Source: Sulfurimonas sp.
GTDB taxonomy: Bacteria > Campylobacterota > Campylobacteria > Campylobacterales > Sulfurimonadaceae
Direction of reading: 5' to 3'
Length of the DNA: 64,000 nucleotides
Assembly: GCF_023229025.1 (NCBI RefSeq)
Contig: NZ_JALOAA010000001.1
Span: 1 to 64,000, forward strand
How positions within the stretch are numbered: position 1 is the first letter of the stretch; every line of letters begins with the position of its first letter. The position numbers and the translations under genes are program-made. Below the pieces are notes generated by a model that ran no database searches, was not told the DNA's origin, and worked only from the letters and a program-made list of their open reading frames with translations. Shown in pieces: positions 35,701-42,736 of this stretch.

Positions 35701-35856
35701 TGATTTCATTATTATTTTTACTTGAGTTGGCGATATATCCGGAAATGCATCTACGGGGAGTTCGTTGTATGATTTAACTCCAAAGCCCAGTATAACAAGA
35801 GCCAACAGAGATATAAAAAGCCGCTGAGAAAGCGTAAATGAGATTATCTTATCCAT
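32794..35856 (-). CDS. cusA: Heavy-metal efflux RND transporter (CusA/CzcA family)
   Basis: 1020-residue inner-membrane proton-driven pump. Starts MDKIISFTLSQRLFISLLAL and has the RND layout: helix 1, large periplasmic loop (ELPVDAFPDISPTQVKI is typical of the metal subfamily), helices 2-6, second loop and helices 8-12. In helix 4 the segment GGLAIAVGILVDSAVVMVEH carries one Asp near residue 400, as in CusA, and lacks the DFG...VD double Asp of CzcA-type zinc pumps. This favours Cu(I)/Ag(I), but the call is from one motif. Overlaps the adaptor gene by one base. Confidence 0.92.
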   Translation of the reverse strand: MDKIISFTLSQRLFISLLALVILGFGVKSYNELPVDAFPDISPTQVKIIMKSSGMTPDEVESRIVIPVEMGMLGIPYQTVMRSTAKYGICDITIDFEDGTDIYWARQQVSERLNSIMDDLPQNLEGGLAPISTPLSEILMFTVESDTLDLTQKRSLLDWVISPKIRSVSGVAEVNALGGKVKTYEVTPNIEAMRTYGITLTQIIDTLQKNNINDGAGRVTQGVEGILIRSVGRVNDIEDIGKISVAAIGGKVINISDVANIHVGSLTRAGFSSKNGQGEAVQGVVLGLKGSNTQKVLEQVKTELLEMQETLPSGTKIDIFYDRSTLVDLATKSVKNALFEAGVLIIIVLLLMLGNFASALSVALILPFALLMSFITMDYFGLSANLMSLGGLAIAVGILVDSAVVMVEHITAELGNEKHKEHTKIDIILKAAVEMAPSIITGVLIIIIVFMPLLTLEGLEGKLFKPVALSIVFALFSSLILALTFIPVVSSFIMKVRPDKESWLIRTLLKFYKPSLDFAIKHTTAVFVTVVLMFAGSIYLASKTGKAFMPTMDEGTLIAMIESLPSISLEESIELNRKIQTKLMADVPEISSIIARTGTDELGLDPMSLNDTDTFFVLKPMSEWRVQSRDWVKEQIRKSLDNLVGIEYVFTQPIEMRVSEMLTGVRGDLAIDIFGSNHDELERIAGEIKSILEQIPGNSDVYKKSNEGIQYFELSFNQQALGYYGLSEREIATFMKAMVTGIEVGIVQEGMRRINLMLKGEDLLNKSLHSLEKLYYILADGSSIPLADFVTFTKTTGPVQIEHENGYRKTVVQSNVEGRDLVGFVEEAKERIEKEVKMPAGYYAAYGGEFENQQRAASKLMIIVPIALFLIFILLFVSFNSLTQAVLVMINVPLALIGGFAGLYFSGEYISVPASVGFIALLGIAVLNGVVLVNYFNYLVKNGYKIIDAVREGSIKRFRPVLMTATIAALGLLPLLFATGPGSEIQKPLAIVVINGLISSTLLTLIVLPLLYLKFIKSVK

Positions 35857-36923
35857 TAGTCGCCTTTTTGTAACATATTTTGCAATATGCTTGTTGCGCC
35901 AACTACAATCGGTTCATGTAGTGCTGCGTTGTAAGCAAGGTAGCATCTGTCTTTATCTTCAAAGATAACTTCTACCTCCTCTGCCTTATATAGTTCTCCT
36001 TTTTTGATAAAGACTACTGTTTTGTTTCTATCTTGAACTACTGACTTTTTATTGACAAGAAAGGCTTTTTGTTTAATGCTAATCTTTGCCTTTGTTCTAA
36101 GACCTGCTAACAACTCTGAGTCTTGAGGTAGAGAAAAACGTGTATATCTGGTTTGATTAAGTGGATCAAGAACCGGTGACATATGCAGTAGTTTTGACTT
36201 TATATCTTTTTCATCAATTGTTATAATTATCTCTTTTGATGAGCTAAGTTTAGAAGCGGCAGATCTAGGCAAACTACTCTCTAGCCAGTTTGCACCATCT
36301 GTTTTTATAACAAAAAGAGCGCTTGAAGGGGAAATACTCTTTCCCGGTTGAATATTAACATTAAGCAAAGAGCCGTTAACCGGAGATTTTAGCTCCACGT
36401 TCGGAAAAATAGTCAATTTTTCTTGTAGAGTCTCTATCATACTCTGGTTTGCCCCGTATGCTTTTAGTAATGTTTTTGACGCTAAAAGTTTAATTCTATT
36501 ACTCTTAACTTCTGCATCTATCTTAGCGCACTCTTTTTGAGCAATAATCTCCTCTTCGCAAAGTTTGGTATTTCTCTGTGCTAAATGTTCATTATGTATT
36601 AGCTCTATTGTATTTGCAATTACTTCTCTTTGCGCTTCAATCCACTCTGATGCCGTTAAGAGCGCTAAGGTGTCGCCTCTTTTAACCTTCTCAAAATTTG
36701 TTTTATTTAACTGCACAACCTGAGCTTCGTAAGGAACTGACATTGTATGCAAAAGATTTGGCGGAACTGTAATAGTTGTCATGTACTCCCCAATAGGCAC
36801 AAAAGAGACCTCTTTGCCAACTGCTGCTTGGAGATTCCAATTTTTTTCATCCTCTTTGCTTAAGGTGATCTCTGCTAAGAGCGAGATACTTAGCAGTAGT
36901 TGTAAAATAATCTGTTTTTTCAT
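35856..36923 (-). CDS. cusB: Efflux RND periplasmic adaptor subunit (CusB-like)
   Basis: 355 residues with a signal peptide (MKKQIILQLLLSISLLAEI). Pattern of a membrane-fusion protein: barrel-sandwich halves (YEAQVVQLNKTNFEKVKRGD; VELKSPVNGSLLNVNIQPGKS), a helical hairpin between them (about residues 115-170), then a beta-barrel. No N-terminal Met-rich copper segment is evident. It links the RND pump to the outer-membrane channel. Two bases separate it from the upstream channel gene. Confidence 0.88.
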   Translation of the reverse strand: MKKQIILQLLLSISLLAEITLSKEDEKNWNLQAAVGKEVSFVPIGEYMTTITVPPNLLHTMSVPYEAQVVQLNKTNFEKVKRGDTLALLTASEWIEAQREVIANTIELIHNEHLAQRNTKLCEEEIIAQKECAKIDAEVKSNRIKLLASKTLLKAYGANQSMIETLQEKLTIFPNVELKSPVNGSLLNVNIQPGKSISPSSALFVIKTDGANWLESSLPRSAASKLSSSKEIIITIDEKDIKSKLLHMSPVLDPLNQTRYTRFSLPQDSELLAGLRTKAKISIKQKAFLVNKKSVVQDRNKTVVFIKKGELYKAEEVEVIFEDKDRCYLAYNAALHEPIVVGATSILQNMLQKGD

Positions 36924-36925
36924 AG

Positions 36926-38116
36926 TTAATCCTTAATTTGCAAAACACTATAGAGCTCAAATAGTATTTCATAATATTTTTTGTAGTTCTCAATAAGCTC
37001 TTTTTTATACATCCACATCTCTCTTTGGCTAAGCAGATACACAATAGCAGAATCTTCTCCAAGCTGATACCCCCTCTCAATTAGAGGCATAAGCTCATTT
37101 TCATACTGCTTTAATATAGATGCAGAGAGCTCTGTGCTTTGAAAGGCTTGTGAGAGTTGCTTTTGCAAAAGTTTAATTTCAGACCCTCTTTTTAGTTTTA
37201 ACTTCTGCTTTTCATACTCTAAAGCACTCTTTTTATGCAAAGCAACCGCTCTGCTCTCTTCATTAAAAGAGCTTGTGAAATTAAGCGGAATGGAGAGTCC
37301 AACAACATATTTTTTTGTATCAATCTCATCTTGATATGCAGCAGAGAGGGTAAAGGAATCAAACTGTTTATCATATCTGCCAAAGTCACTCTTTAGACTC
37401 TCTATTTTCTTATCTAAAGACTCTTCTTTCATAGACTCTTCTACTGTATCAAAAGAGAGCTTCTCTACAACCGAATATGTATCCTTGCAAGATAGTGTCT
37501 CATCTTTAAATATGGGCATAAGAGTTTTAGATGCCAAAGCCTCTCTGGAGGATTTTTCTTGGTTTTGATAGTAATTAAGGTCGCCTTTTAGGCGTTCTAA
37601 TTCGATTTTAAGTTGTAGAAGCTCTTTTTTGGATATTTCACCATATTGATATGCTTTCTCTTTTTTTATATATAGCGTCTCAAATGCAAGATATGACTCT
37701 TTGTACTGCAAAATCGCTTCTTTATCAAGACAATTAAGATGATACAAAAGACGTACATCATTTTGAAGAAGTAAAAAATCATGCTTAAGATTTAATATCT
37801 CAGCATCATTTAGGTAGCGAGCCGATTTTGCTATGCTCTTTTTAACAGAAGGGTTAATAAACTTCTGCTCAACCCCTATACTATACTCATAACCGGATTT
37901 CTCTAAATCCGGTTTGGCATAACTTCCATCCGTATTTAATTGAAGTGCCTCATTTGATAAAATCGCCCTATTCTCAGCACTATATGCAGCTTCATATGCC
38001 TTAATGGCTTTTGCCGTTGGGTGCTCCTCTTTTAATTTTTGTATTATCTCATTCAAGCTTATATCTGCTGCTTGTAGAAATATATTACATGTTAATAAAA
38101 ATAGTATCAATCGCAC
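36926..38116 (-). CDS. cusC: TolC-like outer-membrane efflux protein (CusC-like)
   Basis: 396 residues, signal peptide MRLILFLLTCNIFLQAADIS. Long heptad-rich helices (for example LNDAEILNLKHDFLLLQNDVRLLYH and the YGEISKKELLQLKIELERLKGDLNYYQ region) match the TolC/OEP family, though identity is too low to name a subgroup. Its start overlaps the end of the small upstream gene by 10 bases. It should form the exit duct of the tripartite metal pump. Confidence 0.82.
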   Translation of the reverse strand: MRLILFLLTCNIFLQAADISLNEIIQKLKEEHPTAKAIKAYEAAYSAENRAILSNEALQLNTDGSYAKPDLEKSGYEYSIGVEQKFINPSVKKSIAKSARYLNDAEILNLKHDFLLLQNDVRLLYHLNCLDKEAILQYKESYLAFETLYIKKEKAYQYGEISKKELLQLKIELERLKGDLNYYQNQEKSSREALASKTLMPIFKDETLSCKDTYSVVEKLSFDTVEESMKEESLDKKIESLKSDFGRYDKQFDSFTLSAAYQDEIDTKKYVVGLSIPLNFTSSFNEESRAVALHKKSALEYEKQKLKLKRGSEIKLLQKQLSQAFQSTELSASILKQYENELMPLIERGYQLGEDSAIVYLLSQREMWMYKKELIENYKKYYEILFELYSVLQIKD

Positions 38117-38379
38117 TTATTGTTCCTTATGTCTCTTTTTTCTATCACGGTTGCATCTAATGCGTTTATTGTTAATCTGTAGTTATTTGTGCTTATTGCG
38201 TAAATCAAGTACTTCCCATCACGCTTTAGCTCTACAGACTCGCTCTGTTGATCTGTTAGTTTCTCTTGTTTAAAGGGTTTTTTATCTAAGTTCATAAAAA
38301 ACATATAGTCAGATGTATTCATAGTCCGACCTGATGCAAAAAGCATAAATGGCATTATTAATGTAATTAAAGTTTTCAT
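38107..38379 (-). CDS. Small exported protein at the head of the efflux operon
   Basis: 90 residues from ATG 38379, chosen because GAGGAGGG lies seven bases before it. A signal peptide (MKTLITLIMPFMLFASG) precedes a mature part of about 70 residues with no family I recognise; it has MNTSDYMFFMNLD and several Lys/Gln. Overlaps cusC, so it is cotranscribed with the pump. Met-containing segments are compatible with periplasmic metal handling (CusF-like role), but it does not resemble CusF and no function is claimed. Confidence 0.65.
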   Translation of the reverse strand: MKTLITLIMPFMLFASGRTMNTSDYMFFMNLDKKPFKQEKLTDQQSESVELKRDGKYLIYAISTNNYRLTINALDATVIEKRDIRNNKCD

Positions 38380-38399
38380 GACGACCCTCCTCTTGTAGT

Positions 38400-38451
38400 G
38401 CAATAGCCGTTGCGATGATGGGCTTATAAAGCGTGCTCAGCGGGCTATTGC
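38400..38451 (-). promoter_or_regulatory. Long inverted repeat in the leader of the efflux operon
   Basis: GCAATAGCC (38400-38408) pairs perfectly with GGCTATTGC (38443-38451); the stem continues GTTG/CAGC (38409-38412/38438-38441) after a one-base bulge, enclosing 25 bases. On the minus strand it ends about ten bases before the GAGGAGGG ribosome site of the gene at 38379. Could be a terminator for the upstream small gene, an mRNA stabiliser or a cis-regulatory leader. Confidence 0.55.
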
Positions 38452-38494
38452 TAATTTATTTTATTTTGGTTTATGCTGTAGTTGTTAAAAAAGG

Positions 38495-38809
38495 TTAAGC
38501 GATAGGAGGTTTTAGAAAATTAAAAGATTGATATGAGAGCACTACTTTGTTGTGCTTAAAAATAGATTTTGTCTTTATTGTATTTAGGATAGAGTGTGGT
38601 TTTGCAGGACTTATGTCCATAGCATGATACTGCGTATGAATATCATGCATAAGTCCATCTTTATTTGAGTCAGAAGTGTAAAACTCATCAAAGATATACT
38701 CAACTGCAGAGTGGTAATCCTTTTCTAAAGTCACAAAAATATAATCGTGTACTAATGAAAAGCTTAGTGCAAATAACAATATAAAGGAGCTTATCTTTTT
38801 TACATTCAT
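38495..38809 (-). CDS. Small protein with an N-terminal signal, upstream of the efflux operon
   Basis: About 104 residues from ATG 38809 (a GTG at 38815 is also in frame). MNVKKISSFILLFALSFSLV looks like a signal or anchor. The middle has SDSNKDGLMHDIHTQYHAMD with three His and several acidic residues that might bind metal. I recognise no family. It precedes the cus genes on the same strand; whether it shares their transcript is uncertain because of the intervening inverted repeat and a CTTTTTT run just after its stop. Confidence 0.6.
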   Translation of the reverse strand: MNVKKISSFILLFALSFSLVHDYIFVTLEKDYHSAVEYIFDEFYTSDSNKDGLMHDIHTQYHAMDISPAKPHSILNTIKTKSIFKHNKVVLSYQSFNFLKPPIA

Positions 38810-38917
38810 AATCACATTTTAATGTATAATTATTAACAGATGTGTAATAAAGTAGGTATTGTAATTACAGATTTATTTTAATACACTTCTATAATCAAAA
38901 TAGAAAACAAGAGAATC

Positions 38918-39130
38918 ATGATGAGCAGAAAAGAACAATTAATACTAGATATTCAAAATTTGCTTAATAGCTACAAAGGAATAGAAAAAACATCAATAAA
39001 CCCAGAATTATTACAATTTTTGGATGAAAATACTCTATTAAGCATCATAGACTCTCTATTAACTCAAAAAGAGTCTTCCAAAGAGTCAGATTTAGAGTGG
39101 TTGGAAAAATTTAAAAAACATAAGGCGTAG
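38918..39130 (+). CDS. Small hypothetical protein, 70 residues
   Basis: Charged, helical protein (MSRKEQLILDIQNLLNSYKG start; SLLTQKESSKESDLEWLEKF near the end), no Cys, no membrane segment. AGAG precedes tandem ATGs at 38918 and 38921. A TATAAT at 38890-38895 is a plausible -10. A short GC-rich hairpin follows. No family recognised. It is the only gene between the divergent efflux locus and the response regulator. Confidence 0.6.
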   Translation: MMSRKEQLILDIQNLLNSYKGIEKTSINPELLQFLDENTLLSIIDSLLTQKESSKESDLEWLEKFKKHKA

Positions 39131-39145
39131 AGTACGCTGTTTTGT
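39124..39145 (+). terminator. Possible short terminator after the 70-residue gene
   Basis: GGCGTA (39124-39129) pairs with TACGCT (39133-39138, one G-U) around GAG, followed by GTTTTGTGCTTTTT. Stem is short but GC-rich for this genome. Confidence 0.45.
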
Positions 39146-39186
39146 GCTTTTTAGTTATGTTTCAATTCAATTTAATTATAATTTGT

Positions 39187-39216
39187 TTGATTTGTTACCA
39201 GAAAGTCTGATATAAT
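39187..39216 (+). promoter_or_regulatory. Promoter of the response-regulator gene
   Basis: TTGATT (39187-39192), 18 bases, TATAAT (39211-39216). Expected start near 39223, about 24 bases before the ATG at 39247. Confidence 0.6.
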
Positions 39217-39246
39217 TGCGCTATATTCAAAATGAAGGACTTTATT

Positions 39247-39792
39247 ATGTCTAATGTAGATTTAATTCAATTAACGGAAGAGACAAAAAAATTATCTTCC
39301 ATGGTCGTAGAAGATGAAAAAGTAGCTAATGAGCTTCTTAGCTCTACTTTTAAAAACTTTTTTGCTAGCGTGAAGTCATGCTTTAACGGAAAAGAGGCTC
39401 TAGAGGCTTATAAAACATCAATGCCTGACATTGTTTTTGTTGATATTATTATGGCGGGAATGGATGGTATAGAGCTTTCACGTAAGATTCGTGAAATTAG
39501 TCCTAACCAGATTATTATCGTTATCTCTGCAAGTAATGATATAGAAAAAATATCTGAGTCAATCGAGGTTGGTGTTAATAGCTTTATCCAAAAACCGATT
39601 GATACAAAGAAGATAGTTGAACTTTTATCTAGTATCGTTTCGATGATTAACAAAAAAAAGAAGATAGAGACGAAAACATTCTCAATATCTCTCCCTTTAG
39701 ATCTATATGAAACAGTAAACGAAAATGCAAAGGCCGAGAGTATCTCTAAAAATGCAGTAATAATCAGAGCGTTACGTAACTTTTACGAATAA
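39247..39792 (+). CDS. Response regulator with receiver and ribbon-helix-helix output domain
   Basis: 181 residues from ATG 39247, chosen for AAGGA seven bases upstream. Residues 16-130 are a CheY-like receiver: acidic pair E22/D23, phospho-acceptor D66 in IVFVDIIM, S94 in VISAS and K116 in FIQKPID, all key positions intact. A Lys-rich linker (136-139) leads to residues 143-181, where KTFSISLPLDLYETV and then SKNAVIIRALRNFY fit the beta-strand, helix, helix pattern of CopG/Arc/MetJ-type ribbon-helix-helix DNA-binding domains. Such an output domain is rare for response regulators. No histidine kinase gene lies nearby, so it is an orphan. It has its own promoter; target genes are unknown. Confidence 0.82.
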   Translation: MSNVDLIQLTEETKKLSSMVVEDEKVANELLSSTFKNFFASVKSCFNGKEALEAYKTSMPDIVFVDIIMAGMDGIELSRKIREISPNQIIIVISASNDIEKISESIEVGVNSFIQKPIDTKKIVELLSSIVSMINKKKKIETKTFSISLPLDLYETVNENAKAESISKNAVIIRALRNFYE

Positions 39793-39848
39793 AGCTCTTT
39801 TATCTACCGAGTTTACGCAATTTTATATTTTATTAAGAAATAAGTATA

Positions 39849-39854
39849 TATAAT
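39849..39854 (+). promoter_or_regulatory. -10 box for tRNA-Glu
   Basis: TATAAT in AAGTATATATAATTTCGGC, 30 bases before the mature tRNA; no clear -35. Confidence 0.5.
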
Positions 39855-39883
39855 TTCGGCTCGGTAAATAAGACCGACAAAGT

Positions 39884-39958
39884 GGCCCCGTCGTCTAGCG
39901 GTCAGGATCCATGGTTTTCATCCATGTTACAGGAGTTCGATTCTCCTCGGGGTCACCA
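39884..39958 (+). tRNA. tRNA-Glu (anticodon TTC)
   Basis: GGCCCCGTCGTCTAGCGG start, anticodon arm CATGG-TTTTCAT-CCATG with anticodon TTC, T-arm AGGAGTTCGATTCTCCT, and acceptor CGGGGTC with encoded ACCA. Located 85 bases before a glutamyl-tRNA synthetase gene. Confidence 0.97.
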
Positions 39959-40043
39959 CTTCACAACATACAAAACAATCAAAATAAATTATCTCCTCAG
40001 CTAAAATTTGGTACTATTTCAAAAACCATTTTTAGGAATTTTA

Positions 40044-41342
40044 ATGTTAAGATTTGCGCCCAGTCCTACCGGCGATATGCATATAGGTAACCTAAGAGTT
40101 GCACTATTTAACTACATAGTATCAAAGCAGAGAAAAGAAGAGCTCATTATCAGAATTGAAGATACTGACAAAGATAGAAATATAGAGGGCAAAGATCAAG
40201 AGATATTAGATATTTTGGGCGTTTTTGGCATTGAATACTCACAAGTTATATATCAGAGTCAAAACATGCGTTACCACTCCGCTATGGCGCTACAGCTTCT
40301 ACATGAGCTAAAAGCATTTAACTGCTTTTGTTCTACAGATTGGCTAGATAAAAAACGCCAAGAGGCAAAAGAGAGTAAAGTTGCATATAGATATGATGAT
40401 GCATGTGCATCTCTACCTGATGAGCTTGTTATTGATAATGAAAACCCTTTTACCGTAAGAATAAGAAAGCCCATGGAAGCGATAGTTGTCAAAGATTATA
40501 TCAAGGGTGAGATAAAATTTGAAGCAAACGAGATAGACAGCTTTATAATTATGAGACAAGATAAGAGACCTATGTATAACTTTGCCTGCGCAGTTGACGA
40601 TATGATAAGTGATGTATCGTTGATAATACGCGGCGAAGATCACATGAGCAACACGCCAAAGCAGATTCTAATCAGAGAAGCCTTGGGTTATACCAAAAAA
40701 ATAGAGTACGCACACTTACCTATCATACTAAATGAGAGCGGTAAAAAAATGAGCAAACGAGATGATGCTTCAAGTGTAAAGTGGCTTCTTGAAGAGGGGT
40801 ATCTACCATCTGCTATTGCAAACTATCTTATACTAATGGGCAACAAACCTCCAAAGGAGATTTTTCATCTAGCAGAGGCTATAGAGTGGTTTGATTTAAA
40901 AAACATATCAAAATCCCCTGCCCGCTTTGATATAAATATGTTAAAACATATAAATAGAGAGCATATAAAAATGCTTGAGCCAAAAGAGCTCTCTCGTTAT
41001 GTCGGTTTTGCAGATGAGGAGATTGGAGAACTTGCAAAAATTTATCTAGAAGAGTCAAATACGACTAGGGATTTAAAAGCAAAAATAGCTTCTATCTTCG
41101 CAGATAAAGAGATACCTGATGAGATTAAAGAGTCTGCGCAAATCATAATAAAAGCTATTAAAGACGCACCCTACTTTGAGGAGTATGATGAGTTTAAAAC
41201 TTATATTATGAAGGAGTCGGGACTCAAAGGCAAAAACTTTTTTAGACCGCTTCGTCTAGTATTAACAGGAGCTGAGCATGGCCCTGATATTTCATTGGTT
41301 TATAAATATATTAAAAATTATTTAAGGGAGATTGTAAAATGA
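40044..41342 (+). CDS. gltX2: Glutamyl-tRNA synthetase, GltX2 type
   Basis: 432 residues, class I synthetase. HIGN at residues 13-16 (MLRFAPSPTGDMHIGNLR), and the KMSKR-type loop KKMSKRDDAS near residue 235. ATG 40044 follows AGGAA and gives the normal N-terminus; upstream in-frame codons are rejected. The short N-terminus with GDMHIGNLR and EGKDQEILDIL resembles Helicobacter GltX2 as I remember it, which loads glutamate on tRNA-Gln for later amidation by GatCAB. Discrimination cannot be proved from sequence here. The stop overlaps the yggT start (ATGA). Confidence 0.9.
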   Translation: MLRFAPSPTGDMHIGNLRVALFNYIVSKQRKEELIIRIEDTDKDRNIEGKDQEILDILGVFGIEYSQVIYQSQNMRYHSAMALQLLHELKAFNCFCSTDWLDKKRQEAKESKVAYRYDDACASLPDELVIDNENPFTVRIRKPMEAIVVKDYIKGEIKFEANEIDSFIIMRQDKRPMYNFACAVDDMISDVSLIIRGEDHMSNTPKQILIREALGYTKKIEYAHLPIILNESGKKMSKRDDASSVKWLLEEGYLPSAIANYLILMGNKPPKEIFHLAEAIEWFDLKNISKSPARFDINMLKHINREHIKMLEPKELSRYVGFADEEIGELAKIYLEESNTTRDLKAKIASIFADKEIPDEIKESAQIIIKAIKDAPYFEEYDEFKTYIMKESGLKGKNFFRPLRLVLTGAEHGPDISLVYKYIKNYLREIVK

Positions 41343-41623
41343 GTATCTTAATAGACATAGCTCAGGGCATAGGTTCAATAGCTCTTACGCTGATTAATGT
41401 ATACATATGGGTTGTTATCATAGCTGCTCTTCTTAGCTTTGTAAATCCTGACCCGTTTAATCCGATTGTTCAGTTTTTGTACAGAATAACAAATCCTGCA
41501 TACCATTTTGTTAAGAGATACATAAGAACGGACTTCAACGGTCTGGATTTGGCACCATTGGTTATCATCATTGGTCTACAGATAGTAAGCGTGCTGCTTA
41601 GCTCTATCTTACGTGCTCTCTAG
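41339..41623 (+). CDS. YggT family membrane protein
   Basis: 94 residues, two hydrophobic segments (about 20-40 and 70-92) around the family motif FVNPDPFNPIVQFLYRITNPA. YggT proteins are small inner-membrane proteins linked to osmotic or envelope function and cell division in some bacteria; mechanism is unsettled. Translationally coupled to gltX2. Confidence 0.85.
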   Translation: MSILIDIAQGIGSIALTLINVYIWVVIIAALLSFVNPDPFNPIVQFLYRITNPAYHFVKRYIRTDFNGLDLAPLVIIIGLQIVSVLLSSILRAL

Positions 41624-41633
41624 CCTAGAGCAC
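41613..41633. terminator. Terminator between yggT and the convergent lipoprotein gene
   Basis: GTGCTCT (41613-41619) pairs with AGAGCAC (41627-41633) around a seven-base loop that contains the yggT stop. The 23-base gap between two convergent genes supports a shared terminator; T-tracts are weak. Confidence 0.55.
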
Positions 41634-41645
41634 TGCCTTAATGCT

Positions 41646-42131
41646 TTAATCTTTTTTATATTTTATAATCTCTGAAGATGACTCTTTATCTTCTAGAACA
41701 AGCTCTAAAGTGTCTGATTTCTTAAATGAGACAATATAGTATTTATTCCAATCACTCTTTGTATCAACAAGGTAAGAGAATCTATTCTCTTTGGGAAGTT
41801 CTTCTACCTTAATAGGGAGCTGCGAATTTAGTTTAAGAACTAAATCGGTATCTGTAGGTTTTTTTGGATTGTAAAACTCTTTAGGCTCTTTTGTAAAAAT
41901 AAATATAAAGAAATACTCATTTTCATTAAATGATTTTGGATAGACCTCATTTAGGTATATAATAGAAAAGATACCGCTAATTTGACCATCTTTTGATAAA
42001 ATTTTTGAACTTTGCAGACTTGAGGCGCTCATTTTTTGAGCTATGTCCATCTCAAACCCAAAAAAAGCATCTTTTCTGGAGCATCCGCTAAAAAGTATCA
42101 AAAAAGCCAAAAGAGTAAAAAAAGTTTTCAT
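41646..42131 (-). CDS. Hypothetical lipoprotein
   Basis: 161 residues. Lipobox LFSGC with C17 after a short hydrophobic signal. The mature part contains IFSIIYLNEVYPKSF, NEYFFIFIFTKEPKEFYN and LPIKVEELPKENRFSYLV; it looks like a compact beta-rich domain, but I recognise no named family. Convergent with yggT, and its start is 97 bases from the divergent mobB. Confidence 0.75.
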   Translation of the reverse strand: MKTFFTLLAFLILFSGCSRKDAFFGFEMDIAQKMSASSLQSSKILSKDGQISGIFSIIYLNEVYPKSFNENEYFFIFIFTKEPKEFYNPKKPTDTDLVLKLNSQLPIKVEELPKENRFSYLVDTKSDWNKYYIVSFKKSDTLELVLEDKESSSEIIKYKKD

Positions 42132-42228
42132 TCAAATTCCTATAAATAATCGCCGAATTATATCTTATTAAACAAGCTTTTAACGACTATTTTGTATAAT
42201 CACCTAAATTTTAACTAAAGTATTTAAA

Positions 42229-42732
42229 TTGAAGAAAAGATTAGCTGTTGCTTTTACCGGTCCATCAAACAGCGGTAAGACTACCCTTATATTAAAAGTT
42301 GCCAGAAAGCTCTTACATGACTTTAAAAAAGAGGTCGCAATTATTAAGCATGACCCAAAAGATAAAGCTCGTTTTGATGTTGAAGGAAAAGATAGTTATA
42401 AGTTTTCAGATACCGGTGCGGAAGTCATAGTAACCTCGCCAAATCGTACTACATACTTCTCTAACAGACATAAAGAACTCGATGAGATGATTAGACTCTT
42501 TAATGATTTTGATATTTTGCTTGTAGAAGGTTTGAAAAACTTACCGCTACCTAGAATCAGCGTATTTAGAGATGTTTTAGATGAGGATTATTTTCCGTAT
42601 ATGGATGCGCTTGCGACTGATGGCAGTATAGAACTCGGTAATTATAAATTGCCAAAAAATGTTGATATTCTCGATATAAATAACTGTGAAGATGTAATAT
42701 CTTGGATACTTAAAAATGCAAAGGAAGTATAG
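42229..42732 (+). CDS. mobB: Molybdopterin-guanine dinucleotide biosynthesis protein MobB
   Basis: 167-residue P-loop GTPase: FTGPSNSGKTTLILKV at the N-terminus, then AIIKHDPKDKARFDVEGKDSYKFSDTGAEVI, a hallmark of MobB, and DFDILLVEGLKNLPLPRISVF. It assists MobA in attaching GMP to molybdopterin for nitrate reductase, formate dehydrogenase and related enzymes. Start TTG 42229. Four bases separate it from fbp, the order I recall from C. jejuni. Confidence 0.9.
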   Translation: MKKRLAVAFTGPSNSGKTTLILKVARKLLHDFKKEVAIIKHDPKDKARFDVEGKDSYKFSDTGAEVIVTSPNRTTYFSNRHKELDEMIRLFNDFDILLVEGLKNLPLPRISVFRDVLDEDYFPYMDALATDGSIELGNYKLPKNVDILDINNCEDVISWILKNAKEV

Positions 42733-42736
42733 ATAA

